From Bacteroidales bacterium (GTDB taxonomy: Bacteria > Bacteroidota > Bacteroidia > Bacteroidales > JAOZMU01): a stretch of 6,198 nucleotides of DNA. Below the pieces are notes generated by a model that saw nothing but the letters and a program-made list of their open reading frames with translations, had not been told where the DNA came from and did no database searches. Location of the stretch: assembly GCA_029934165.1 (NCBI GenBank), contig JAOZMU010000222.1:1-6198 (forward strand), read 5' to 3'. Positions 1 to 6,198 of this stretch are shown here, in pieces. Position numbers and translations under genes: made by a program. Within the stretch, counting starts at the first letter, position 1, and the number at the start of each line of letters is the position of its first letter.

Positions 1-523
1 AACTAAATCAGGCGTAAGCAAAATTATTAATTATTAATTTTCCATTACTTATAATTATTTTGGTGCTAATTTTTTATGTATGCAATGAGATATTTTGTGA
101 AACATTTATAGTATTTTGATAGCTATATTTATGTTAATATTGTTAACAGTATGATAATTAGGTGTATATAATATTTTGATGTGATTATTTTTCTCTAAAT
201 TAGTGTTTTTTTGATAAGTGACGCGAAATTATGTCGGAAAAGCAGAACCTTCTTAAATAAAAAAAATGATTTTTAAACAATGTCTTACTAATTTTTAGCT
301 AAAATATCAAAAAAAAACCGTATTTTGCCAATTATTAATATTTTATTGTTTTACATCTGAAAATTGCTATTGCAAACATAATTGGTTTGTTATTAGAGTT
401 GTCGTATGTTGATATAAAATATTAGTAGTGTTTTAAAAAATTTAGAATTAGAATTAGCTTTAGTTTATTTATTAATTAATAATGCAAAATTAATTATCTA
501 AGACAAATAAATCTTAAAATAAT
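1..523. other. AT-rich intergenic region upstream of the Crp/Fnr gene
   Basis: No convincing gene is visible in these 523 bases. All reading frames are short, and the tidiest one (ATG at 231, nine codons, ending in TAA) is too small to call. The DNA is dominated by A and T runs. The heptamer TATTTTG occurs four times (91-97, 112-118, 172-178, 321-327), and the two middle copies extend to TATTTTGAT exactly 60 bp apart. Two small dyads are present: GTTAA/TTAAC at 133-147 with a 5-base spacer and CAAAC/GTTTG at 373-389 with a 7-base spacer. I found no clean Bacteroidota promoter (TTTG near -33, TAnnTTTG near -7); the nearest is TAGTTTAT at 461-468, one base off. The stretch probably carries the promoter of the gene at 524, but I cannot place it. 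Confidence 0.6.
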
Positions 524-1219
524 ATGAAGAATTACAACAATAATCCCACCTGCGATGAATGTCCATTATTAAATAATGGCATTTTTTCGGAACAAAATTC
601 AGAACAATGGTTAGGAAACGAAAATTGCAGACAGATAACATACCAAAAAGGCGAAACCGTGGTTAAACAAGGTGCCTTTGCATCGCACCTTCTTTATGTT
701 CGTAATGGACTGATAAAGATGGTTATAGAAGGCGATAGCGAAAAAAATATTATTGTAGATTTCATAAACTCTGGCAACTTTATTGGTTTTCCTATTTTAT
801 TTAGCGAAGACTATTATCCGTTCACTGTCAATAGTTTAAAGCAGTCGCAAATATGCCTAATAAAGAAAGATAGATTTGTTGAATCTATCAAAAAAACACC
901 CAGAACTCTCTTGCACATGCAAGTTGAAAACGGCGTAGTGTATAAACATTTGTTCGAGAAATTGGCAATTGTTGGTACTAAACAAATGCACGGCAGACTC
1001 GCACATGCACTACTTTATTTGAATGATGAAAAGTTTGCCGACGATGACTTGTTTTCTTGTATAAACAGGAAAGATATTGCAGAGTTTGTCGGCATGTCGT
1101 CCGAGAGTATGGTTAGGCTGTTGAATGAATTTAAATCTGATAAATTAATAACAATTAAGAGAAAAAACATAATTGTGACGGACAAAGAAATGCTTATGCG
1201 TTTGTGTCGTGTTGGATAA
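524..1219 (+). CDS. Crp/Fnr-family transcriptional regulator
   Basis: This 231-residue cytosolic DNA-binding regulator is complete. Residues about 36-125 form the cyclic-nucleotide-like beta-roll (KKGE-type turn at 41-44, GNFIG at 84-88), followed by a dimerisation helix (about 126-160) and a winged helix-turn-helix (about 178-220; NRKDIAEFVGMSSESMVRLL). Ungapped comparison with E. coli CRP shows the cAMP residues are gone: CRP E72, R82 and S83 fall on F89, P99 and F100, so cAMP binding is unlikely. The recognition helix keeps E194 and R198, as in FNR E209 and R213. Cys10 and Cys13 (CxxC) and Cys111 fall where FNR has C20, C23 and C122, but the third N-terminal ligand is missing (Gly19 there). 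The start is fixed by an in-frame TAA at 515-517; no Shine-Dalgarno is seen. The signal sensed is not known; redox, oxygen or NO is inference. Confidence 0.93.
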   Translation: MKNYNNNPTCDECPLLNNGIFSEQNSEQWLGNENCRQITYQKGETVVKQGAFASHLLYVRNGLIKMVIEGDSEKNIIVDFINSGNFIGFPILFSEDYYPFTVNSLKQSQICLIKKDRFVESIKKTPRTLLHMQVENGVVYKHLFEKLAIVGTKQMHGRLAHALLYLNDEKFADDDLFSCINRKDIAEFVGMSSESMVRLLNEFKSDKLITIKRKNIIVTDKEMLMRLCRVG

Positions 1220-1301
1220 TTGTTGGTAGTTTTCAGCTTATATTAACGTAAACTGTTAGCAGATGGCAGTTTAATTCAGCCAAAAAGTACGTAAACCGCT
1301 G

Positions 1302-1334
1302 GCTACAACGGCGTTTTGCGGCAGGGATTGTAGC
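1302..1334. repeat. Small stem: GCTACAA / TTGTAGC inverted repeat
   Basis: GCTACAA at 1302-1308 and TTGTAGC at 1328-1334 are perfect inverted 7-mers around a 19-base loop, sitting just left of the larger hairpin at 1342-1437. It contributes to the structured GC-rich block and may form a side stem of the same folded RNA or element. It lacks a following T-tract, so it is not a terminator. Confidence 0.5.
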
Positions 1335-1341
1335 GGTAGCT

Positions 1342-1437
1342 CGGTGTGTTGGCATGCGATTTTTGGCGCGGTTTGGCGAGCGACCGATAGGAAGCTCCGC
1401 CAAACCGCTTTTGCCAAAAACGCATGGCGGCACACCG
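1342..1437. repeat. Long imperfect GC-rich hairpin
   Basis: The two halves of this 96-base segment are reverse complements with few mismatches. CGGTGTG (1342-1348) pairs with CACACCG (1431-1437), GCATGCG (1352-1358) lies opposite CGCATGG (1421-1427), TTTTTGGC pairs with GCCAAAAA, and GCGGTTTGGCGAGC (1368-1381) pairs with GCTCCGCCAAACCGC (1394-1408), leaving a loop of about 12 bases at 1382-1393. The right arm has small insertions, such as the extra bases near 1409-1412. Such a long near-palindrome in AT-rich DNA is typical of palindromic intergenic repeats. The sequence resembles, from memory only, intergenic repeats seen in some Bacteroidota genomes. It is not followed directly by a T-run, so an ordinary terminator role is unlikely. 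Confidence 0.75.
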
Positions 1438-1474
1438 ACTACAAGCGGAAAGCCCGAAAGCCGCCCAAAAAATA

Positions 1475-1488
1475 CTGATAATCATCAA
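1475..1488. promoter_or_regulatory. Candidate FNR-type operator
   Basis: CTGAT-AATC-ATCAA matches nine of the ten fixed bases of the FNR consensus TTGAT-N4-ATCAA, with a perfect TGAT/ATCA inner dyad. It lies 174-187 bases upstream of the kinase start and downstream of the Crp/Fnr-family gene, whose recognition helix keeps the Glu and Arg that read this kind of half-site in FNR. No other intergenic TTGAT or ATCAA in the window has a matching partner. Binding by the neighbouring regulator is inference, and no promoter elements could be placed relative to the site. Confidence 0.4.
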
Positions 1489-1661
1489 GTTACCGCTTTT
1501 GTCCGCAAAAACATGCATATCGTTTTTTTCAATATGGATTTATTTTTATGAACAAACTCTGCATAGTTGTAAAGAATGCCACAGACAATGCACTAACAAT
1601 TTTGATGCTCTATGTGCTTCATACTTACGTTAATAATTCATTTTACTGATAAATAGCAACG

Positions 1662-4600
1662 ATGCCAAATCTTTTATATATTGACGACTGTGAAGATAAT
1701 TTAATCTCTATTTCTAATCTTATCCAAGCTGCGCTTCCTGATGTTGGGATAAAAACTTGTAGTAATCCTACAAAGTCGCTAGGGTTAACAATTCAGTATC
1801 AACCAGATGTAGTTTTGATAGACGTAATAATGCCAAAATTTAACGGGGTTGATTTATGTCGGCAGTTTAGGGCAGAAAAAAGTGTTGCGCACATACCGAT
1901 AATTCTACTTACGACAGTTGATAAAAACCCTGAAAATTTAACCCAAAGGCTTGATGCATTGGCAGATGCTTTTCTCTCTAAACCGTTCAATATCAATGAA
2001 TTTATATTCCAATTTAGGACGATGTTACGTATAAAATTTGCCGAGGATAAACTACGTGAAAAGATTGCCGAAACACAGAACGAGTTATATCAAAGTAAAT
2101 TAGCTTATCAACACTTTTTCGAGAAAACACCAACTAGCAATTTTATTACTCGTGGCGATGGAAAAGTTCTTTTTTGCAACGATAAATTTGTGAAATTGTT
2201 TGGACACGAAACAAAGGAAGTTGCCCTAAAAACTAACGCAAACAAGTATTATACCATAGCGGGACAAAGAAATGAGTTTATTGAATTGCTTTCGGTGTGG
2301 AAAAGCATCGAAAATTACGAAATTGAACTACAAAAAATTGATGGTACGCCGATTTATTTGCTTTTGACAGCTTTTGCTACAACAGATGAAACTGAACAAA
2401 TAACAGAAATTCAAGGCTTTTTAATTGATATTACGGAACACAAAAACGACAAAAAGGCTCTTGAATATCGCAAAGTGCTTGACAATGTATTAGCACAAAT
2501 AGGGCAAAATATTTTAACAGGCAATTTGCAGTTAGACAATCTTTTGTATATGGCTTATAGTGCTGTATTAGAGATTATTAACGGCTGTGTTTGCGTCATT
2601 TCTGTTAAATTTACAAATGCAAATCAGCAGATTAATATCCCCAAAGAAATACACTTTGATTCTGCGGAGTTTAGTTTTATCCCCCCCAACAGCCCCACTA
2701 AAATCCAAAAAAACTCCAATTTGCATCACTCAATTGTAACTAAATTAAATATAGAACCTGATGCAAATATTTTGGCAACAAATCTCCAATTTAATAATCA
2801 GAGTAATGGAATAATAATAGTAACTCAAATACAGACAAATTTTTCACATCAGCAAATAGCGGCTTTAAAATCGTTGATAGATGTGCTTGTTCTCGGAAAG
2901 CACTACTTTACAATGTCTTTTGGCTTGCATAAGAATAAGCAACAACTCGAAACCATCATAAATTCTATTCCTAATCCCATTTTCTACATAAACCCACAAG
3001 GTATTTACGATGGTTGCAATGATGCTTTTTCTAACGTAATAGGGCTGCCACATGAAAAAATTGTGGGAGCAACAGTTTACGACATTTCACCTAGTGATTT
3101 GGCTGATATTTATTATAAGGCTGATATTGAGCTAATTAAATTTAAGGAAAATCAAGTTTTTGAGACAAAAGTAAAATATGTTGATAATACTTTACATGAT
3201 GTTCTTGTTTATAAGTCTGTTTATTATAATCAAGCAGGCAATGTTGCAGGGCTTGTTGGTGTTATGCTTGATATTTCGGAACGAAAACAAAACGAAGCCA
3301 TTCTTGAGACAAGTAAAGAACGCCTCGAAGCACTACTTTCGCTGACACAAATGCAAAATGCCCCGTCTAATAAAATAACTCATTTTACGCTCGAAAACGC
3401 AATAAACCTTACCGATAGTTATGCTGGGTTCATTGGTTTTGTAGATGAAAACGAGGAAACTTTGGAAATTGTAGCTTTAAAATTAAAGGATAAACAATGG
3501 CAAGTTTCAAACAAATCGAGTGTTTTTAATATTGATTCTGACGCTATATGGGCTACTTCTTTTAGAACTCGTAACGTATTCATACAGAATGATTCAGATG
3601 TTTTTGACGAAACCGAAAACCTGCCGTATGGACAGTCAGATATTTCGAGATTTTTGTGTGTGCCTGTTTTCGATGGAACAAAAATTGCTGCAATTTTGGC
3701 AGTCGTCAATAAAATACAAAAATATAATGAGGACGATGCCACACAACTAAAACTGCTTTTAGAAAGTTCGTTACAAATTTTAAATAAAAAGAAAAACGAT
3801 GAAGAAATAAAAATCGCTAAAGAAAAAGCCGAAGAATCTGATAGGTTGAAGTCGGTGTTTTTAGCCAATATTTCTCACGAAATTCGGACACCGTTGAATG
3901 GTATTATTGGTTTTATAGATTTTTTTGAAAATCCAAACCTTTCTATTGAAAGACGAAATCGCTATATTAAAATCATCAAACGTAGTAGTAGTGAGTTACT
4001 TAAAATTGTGATGGATATTGTTGAAATCGCAAAAATAGAATCCGGCGAACTGGAAATTAAGATAGAAAGGTGTTCATTGAACGAAATTACAAATTTGGTA
4101 ATGGAGTTTTGTAATAATAAAATAAACATCTTTGACAAATCAAATCTGCGTATATTTGCAAGTATGGCATTGCAAAACGGTGCCGATTTCATTAAAACAG
4201 ACTCAATTCGGTTGCACCAAGTGCTAATAAACATTGCTGACAACGCTATAAAATTTACAGATTCTGGCGAAGTTTCAATTACTTATGAGATTGAAAATGA
4301 GTTTGTTGTATTTACAATTGCTGATACCGGTATCGGAATTCATCATGACCTGCATGAAATTATTTTCGAAAGATTTAGACAAGGAGACGAAGGGCATACG
4401 CGAAAATACGGCGGAAATGGACTGGGTTTGGCTATTGCAAGAGCGATAATTGAACTTTTAAACGGAACAATTTCAATCAAGTCAAGCCCTGATAATGGTG
4501 CGTCTTTTAGCGTTAGAATACCACATAATATTGCAAAAAATGAGTTGATTTATAAAAACGATAAGATTGATTTATCGGGACTTAAAATTCTTGTTGTTGA

Positions 4601-4934
4601 AGACGATTTAATTAGTGCAGAGTATTTTAGAATAGTGTTTTCTGATGCAAATGCAGACGTGCATTTTGTTAGGCTTGGTGCTGATGCATTAAAATTTGTT
4701 GATGCAAACAAAGACATAGATTTGATTTTGATGGACATTTGGCTGCCAGACACTGATGGCTATGCAGTTACCAAAAAAATAAAAGAAAAATACCCCGAAC
4801 TACCAATTATTGCACAAACAGCCCACGCTTTGGCTGCTGACATCAAAAAATGTAGAGAAGTCGGATTTATAGATTACATCTCTAAACCCATTGTTTTTGA
4901 GTCTCTTATGGAAAAAATAAAAACCATTATGTAA
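1662..4934 (+). CDS. Soluble hybrid sensor histidine kinase (REC-PAS-GAF-PAS-GAF-HisKA-HATPase-REC)
   Basis: This 1090-residue multidomain signalling protein has no signal peptide or membrane segment, so it should act in the cytosol. Domains in order: receiver (about 2-120; D8/D9, phosphoacceptor D54, T84, K107); linker helix likely to be coiled-coil (about 123-147); PAS (about 148-262, ending in IDITEH); weak GAF-like region (about 270-425); PAS (about 429-542, ending in LDISERK); GAF (about 552-707); helical linker; HisKA with H-box histidine H739 (SHEIRTPLNG); HATPase with N-box N861, G1 DTGIG (888-892), F-box near 902-905 and G2 GNGLGL (918-923); C-terminal receiver (E980/D981/D982, D1025, T1053, K1075). 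All phosphotransfer residues are present, so it is probably active: autophosphorylation at H739 and transfer to a receiver. No HPt or DNA-binding domain is present or encoded nearby, so the final output is unknown, as is the ligand. The start is firm: in-frame TGA-TAA lies at 1647-1652. No Shine-Dalgarno is seen. Confidence 0.95.
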   Translation: MPNLLYIDDCEDNLISISNLIQAALPDVGIKTCSNPTKSLGLTIQYQPDVVLIDVIMPKFNGVDLCRQFRAEKSVAHIPIILLTTVDKNPENLTQRLDALADAFLSKPFNINEFIFQFRTMLRIKFAEDKLREKIAETQNELYQSKLAYQHFFEKTPTSNFITRGDGKVLFCNDKFVKLFGHETKEVALKTNANKYYTIAGQRNEFIELLSVWKSIENYEIELQKIDGTPIYLLLTAFATTDETEQITEIQGFLIDITEHKNDKKALEYRKVLDNVLAQIGQNILTGNLQLDNLLYMAYSAVLEIINGCVCVISVKFTNANQQINIPKEIHFDSAEFSFIPPNSPTKIQKNSNLHHSIVTKLNIEPDANILATNLQFNNQSNGIIIVTQIQTNFSHQQIAALKSLIDVLVLGKHYFTMSFGLHKNKQQLETIINSIPNPIFYINPQGIYDGCNDAFSNVIGLPHEKIVGATVYDISPSDLADIYYKADIELIKFKENQVFETKVKYVDNTLHDVLVYKSVYYNQAGNVAGLVGVMLDISERKQNEAILETSKERLEALLSLTQMQNAPSNKITHFTLENAINLTDSYAGFIGFVDENEETLEIVALKLKDKQWQVSNKSSVFNIDSDAIWATSFRTRNVFIQNDSDVFDETENLPYGQSDISRFLCVPVFDGTKIAAILAVVNKIQKYNEDDATQLKLLLESSLQILNKKKNDEEIKIAKEKAEESDRLKSVFLANISHEIRTPLNGIIGFIDFFENPNLSIERRNRYIKIIKRSSSELLKIVMDIVEIAKIESGELEIKIERCSLNEITNLVMEFCNNKINIFDKSNLRIFASMALQNGADFIKTDSIRLHQVLINIADNAIKFTDSGEVSITYEIENEFVVFTIADTGIGIHHDLHEIIFERFRQGDEGHTRKYGGNGLGLAIARAIIELLNGTISIKSSPDNGASFSVRIPHNIAKNELIYKNDKIDLSGLKILVVEDDLISAEYFRIVFSDANADVHFVRLGADALKFVDANKDIDLILMDIWLPDTDGYAVTKKIKEKYPELPIIAQTAHALAADIKKCREVGFIDYISKPIVFESLMEKIKTIM

Positions 4935-4939
4935 ACTTA

Positions 4940-4954
4940 GTTCAGTTCAGTTCA
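4940..4954. repeat. Three tandem copies of GTTCA
   Basis: GTTCA is repeated three times without interruption, five bases after the kinase stop codon. It is a short microsatellite in the convergent gap. It forms no hairpin with its surroundings and has no evident function. Confidence 0.7.
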
Positions 4955-5009
4955 TAAGGCTATATTACTCACTATCATGCAATTACAATTACCACCGATA
5001 TGCCGATAA

Positions 5010-5084
5010 AGAGAAGATGGTAATGGCAGTAAATCGTTTTTCGACAAAGATGAAAACCGCACGGATTACTTTATAACTGTCTAA
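5010..5084 (+). pseudogene. Possible decayed 3' end of a gene (AlbA_2/COG2865-like tail)
   Basis: This frame reads 24 sense codons before TAA at 5082-5084 and ends in NGSKSFFDKDENRTDYFITV. From memory this resembles the segment NGSP-x-P-x-F-x-TDE-x-RTYF near the C-terminus of AlbA_2-domain putative transcriptional regulators (COG2865). It has no start codon and is cut off upstream by TAA at 5007-5009. The +1 frame stays open across the preceding stretch and contains EKM just before the NGS motif, which a single lost base near 5018-5023 would join. It overlaps the murB stop by a few bases on the other strand. The match is short, so chance is a real alternative. Confidence 0.28.
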
Positions 5085-6091
5085 ATTGTGTTCACTTCAA
5101 ACTCAAGAGCTATGCCAAACACCTGATAAACACTCTGTTGAACAATTATCGCAAGAAGCATAATATCCAATCCCGTTGCGTTGCCATAATTTACAAGAAT
5201 TAGAGCTTGCCGTTCATAAACAGAAGCATCGCCGAGACGCACACCTTTTAAGTTGCAATGGTCTATAAGCCAGCCTGCTGCAAGTTTTATTTCACCGTTT
5301 GACAAAGAAAAATGAGCTATTTCAGGAAAATCTTTTAATAGCTCTTCAGCTTTATTTTTTGCAACAATCGGATTCTTGAAGAAACTACCAGCATTCCCAA
5401 TCAGCTTTAAATCTGGAAGTTTGCTATTTCTTATTTCGAGAACCATGTTGCGCACATCTGCAATGGAAACATTTGGCAAATGCGCCAGCCGTTTGTTCAA
5501 TTCGCCATAGCCAACATTTAATTTGGCTTTTTTTTGTAATCGAAGGATAACATTTGTTATGACAAACTGGCTTTTTAACGTAGTTTTAAATACACTCGAC
5601 CGATAATCGAACCGGCATTCATCTACTGCAAATCGGATAATTTTCTTATCCGAAATACGAACTGCCTCAATCTCTTCTACCGCTTGACAGATTTCAACTC
5701 CATAAGCTCCAATGTTTTGTGTTGGAGCTGCTCCTGTGTTTCCGGGTATGCCAGATAGGTTTTCGATGCCCCCATATCCTTGCCGGACAGCCCATTGGAC
5801 AGTATCGTCCCACGCCTCGCCAGCACCAACGCAAACCCAAACACAATCGTTATTTTGGGCAATAATATTTACACCCATAATTCGTGGGCATAAAACCATT
5901 CCGCAAAAATCTTCAAGAAATAGTACATTACTCCCACCGCCAAGCACAAAAATTTGTTCGTTTTGATTTTTGGCAATATCAAGAGCTGCAAAAAGTTCTT
6001 CTATGCTTATAACTTCAACATATTTAGAACATTGTACGTCTATTTTAAAAGTGTTTTTGGTTTTTAATGAGAAATTTTCAATCAGTCTCAT
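5081..6091 (-). CDS. murB: UDP-N-acetylmuramate dehydrogenase (UDP-N-acetylenolpyruvoylglucosamine reductase)
   Basis: MurB is a cytosolic FAD enzyme that uses NADPH to reduce UDP-GlcNAc-enolpyruvate to UDP-MurNAc, the second committed step of peptidoglycan precursor synthesis. The protein has 336 residues, close to the 342 of E. coli MurB, and belongs to the E. coli-like type I. FAD-binding signatures are LGGGSNVLF (50-58), VGAGE (88-92) and IPGNTGAAPTQNIGAYG (115-131). The catalytic residues are present: R164 in DYRSSVFK, the proton-donor serine S236 in GNAGSFFKNP (E. coli S229) and E332 in the terminal LEFEV (E. coli E325). KLAAGWLIDHCNLKG is also typical. It ends with TAG at 5083-5081, convergent with the kinase gene and 146 bases from it; I see no clear terminator between them. 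It is transcribed away from the rest of the locus and appears functionally unrelated. The ATG at 6091 matches the usual N-terminus. Confidence 0.97.
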   Translation of the reverse strand: MRLIENFSLKTKNTFKIDVQCSKYVEVISIEELFAALDIAKNQNEQIFVLGGGSNVLFLEDFCGMVLCPRIMGVNIIAQNNDCVWVCVGAGEAWDDTVQWAVRQGYGGIENLSGIPGNTGAAPTQNIGAYGVEICQAVEEIEAVRISDKKIIRFAVDECRFDYRSSVFKTTLKSQFVITNVILRLQKKAKLNVGYGELNKRLAHLPNVSIADVRNMVLEIRNSKLPDLKLIGNAGSFFKNPIVAKNKAEELLKDFPEIAHFSLSNGEIKLAAGWLIDHCNLKGVRLGDASVYERQALILVNYGNATGLDIMLLAIIVQQSVYQVFGIALEFEVNTI

Positions 6092-6126
6092 AATTATTGT
6101 TTTTGTAGTTCAAGTGCCAGCACCTT

Positions 6127-6156
6127 TTAATACAGTATTTGGGCATAAAAAATCAA
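6127..6156 (-). promoter_or_regulatory. Weak candidate promoter of murB
   Basis: Read on the minus strand, TTGATT (6156-6151) and TATTAA (6132-6127) are separated by 18 bases and lie about 35 bases before the murB ATG, a sigma-70-like arrangement. The usual Bacteroidota -7 motif TAnnTTTG is not present, which lowers confidence. A small dyad GTGC-CA-GCAC (6114-6123) sits between this and the start codon and would fall near the transcription start. Confidence 0.22.
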
Positions 6157-6198
6157 TTCACATTGAAAAGAAATATTCTTATAGTTTTTTTATGGGCG

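Larger units (their letters stand above)
1241..1635. repeat. Candidate non-coding element bounded by 11-bp inverted repeats
   Basis: TATTAACGTAA at 1241-1251 is matched exactly by its reverse complement at 1625-1635. Beyond a 6-base mismatch the inner flanks share AGCA again at the same offset. The interval starts 22 bases after the regulator stop and ends 26 bases before the kinase start, so it fills almost the whole gap. Its interior is clearly more GC-rich than either neighbour (about 1290-1467) and holds a long hairpin. If the ends are read as TTAACGTAA/TTACGTTAA, a TA dinucleotide flanks both sides, which would fit a TA target duplication, but the repeat itself can produce that by chance. 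A direct repeat ACCGCTTTTG lies inside (1404-1413 and 1492-1501). Frames open across this region are low-complexity products of the hairpin and resemble no protein. It could be a MITE-like or REP-like intergenic repeat; this cannot be shown from one copy. Confidence 0.4.

Noticed and set aside
116..129. FNR box at TTGAT 116-120 upstream of the regulator
   Set aside because: The second half-site reads ATATT and matches only two of five bases. The TTGAT at 176-180 also lacks a partner.
1249..1273. TAAACTG/CAGTTTA stem downstream of the regulator as its terminator
   Set aside because: The 7-bp stem has an 11-base loop and no T-tract, so it does not fit an intrinsic terminator.
1497..1529. Rho-independent terminator: TTTTG/CAAAA stem followed by T7 at 1523-1529
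   Set aside because: The stem is only 5 bp and AT-rich, and the T-run starts 12 bases after it, so it is too weak to call.
1246..1600. Integron attC site, suggested by GTTAGC at 1255 and the structured core
   Set aside because: No properly paired RYYYAAC and GTTRRRY core sites bracket the hairpin, and no integrase is present.
1233..1633. Several overlapping open frames of 65-71 codons on both strands between the regulator and the kinase
   Set aside because: They arise from the GC-rich hairpin, which keeps stop codons rare on both strands. Their products are rich in Arg, Pro and Ser, match no family I know, and overlap each other.
1548..1649. A 33-codon frame ending 12 bases before the kinase start
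   Set aside because: It has a mildly hydrophobic middle but no recognisable motif, no start signal, and its 3' part is the right 11-bp inverted repeat. It is too short to support as a gene.
3419..3868. A 149-codon open frame on the minus strand inside the kinase gene
   Set aside because: It lies wholly antisense to the well-conserved GAF and HisKA region. Its Ser- and Phe-rich product is what the reverse strand of AT-rich coding DNA gives.
4988..5024. ATTACCA/TGGTAAT inverted repeat as a bidirectional terminator for the kinase and murB
   Set aside because: The 7-bp stem has a 23-base loop and no adjacent T-run on either strand; chance is as likely.

Overview
The window looks like a piece of chromosome from a low-GC member of the Bacteroidota, probably Bacteroidales-like. 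The grounds are strongly AT-rich DNA, no Shine-Dalgarno sequence before any of the three genes, a Crp/Fnr regulator of the form common in that phylum, and a large soluble hybrid histidine kinase with an N-terminal receiver, a layout frequent there. No taxonomic search was possible, so this is inference.

Layout. Positions 1-523 are a very AT-rich stretch without a convincing gene. A complete Crp/Fnr-family regulator follows at 524-1219 (+). Positions 1220-1661 are intergenic and hold an unusual GC-rich block folded as a long imperfect hairpin (1342-1437). An exact 11-bp inverted repeat (1241-1251 / 1625-1635) encloses this block and nearly fills the gap, so it may be a small non-coding mobile or repeat element. 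At its right edge is a near-consensus FNR box (1475-1488). A 1090-residue hybrid sensor kinase occupies 1662-4934 (+), with order REC-PAS-GAF-like-PAS-GAF-HisKA-HATPase-REC. The short convergent gap 4935-5080 has a GTTCA triplet repeat and a possible remnant of a dead gene. A complete murB lies at 5081-6091 (-), and 6092-6198 is its upstream region with a weak candidate promoter.

How the genes may work together. The regulator and kinase point the same way and could form a sensing locus: the regulator has FNR-like recognition-helix residues and three of the four positions expected for FNR iron-sulfur ligands, and the only good FNR-box match I found in the intergenic DNA lies between it and the kinase gene. 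The kinase has intact phosphotransfer residues, but no HPt domain or DNA-binding partner is encoded here, so its output must lie elsewhere. murB is a peptidoglycan housekeeping gene on the opposite strand and appears unrelated. I see no CRISPR array, tRNA, rRNA, transposase or obvious new defence system.
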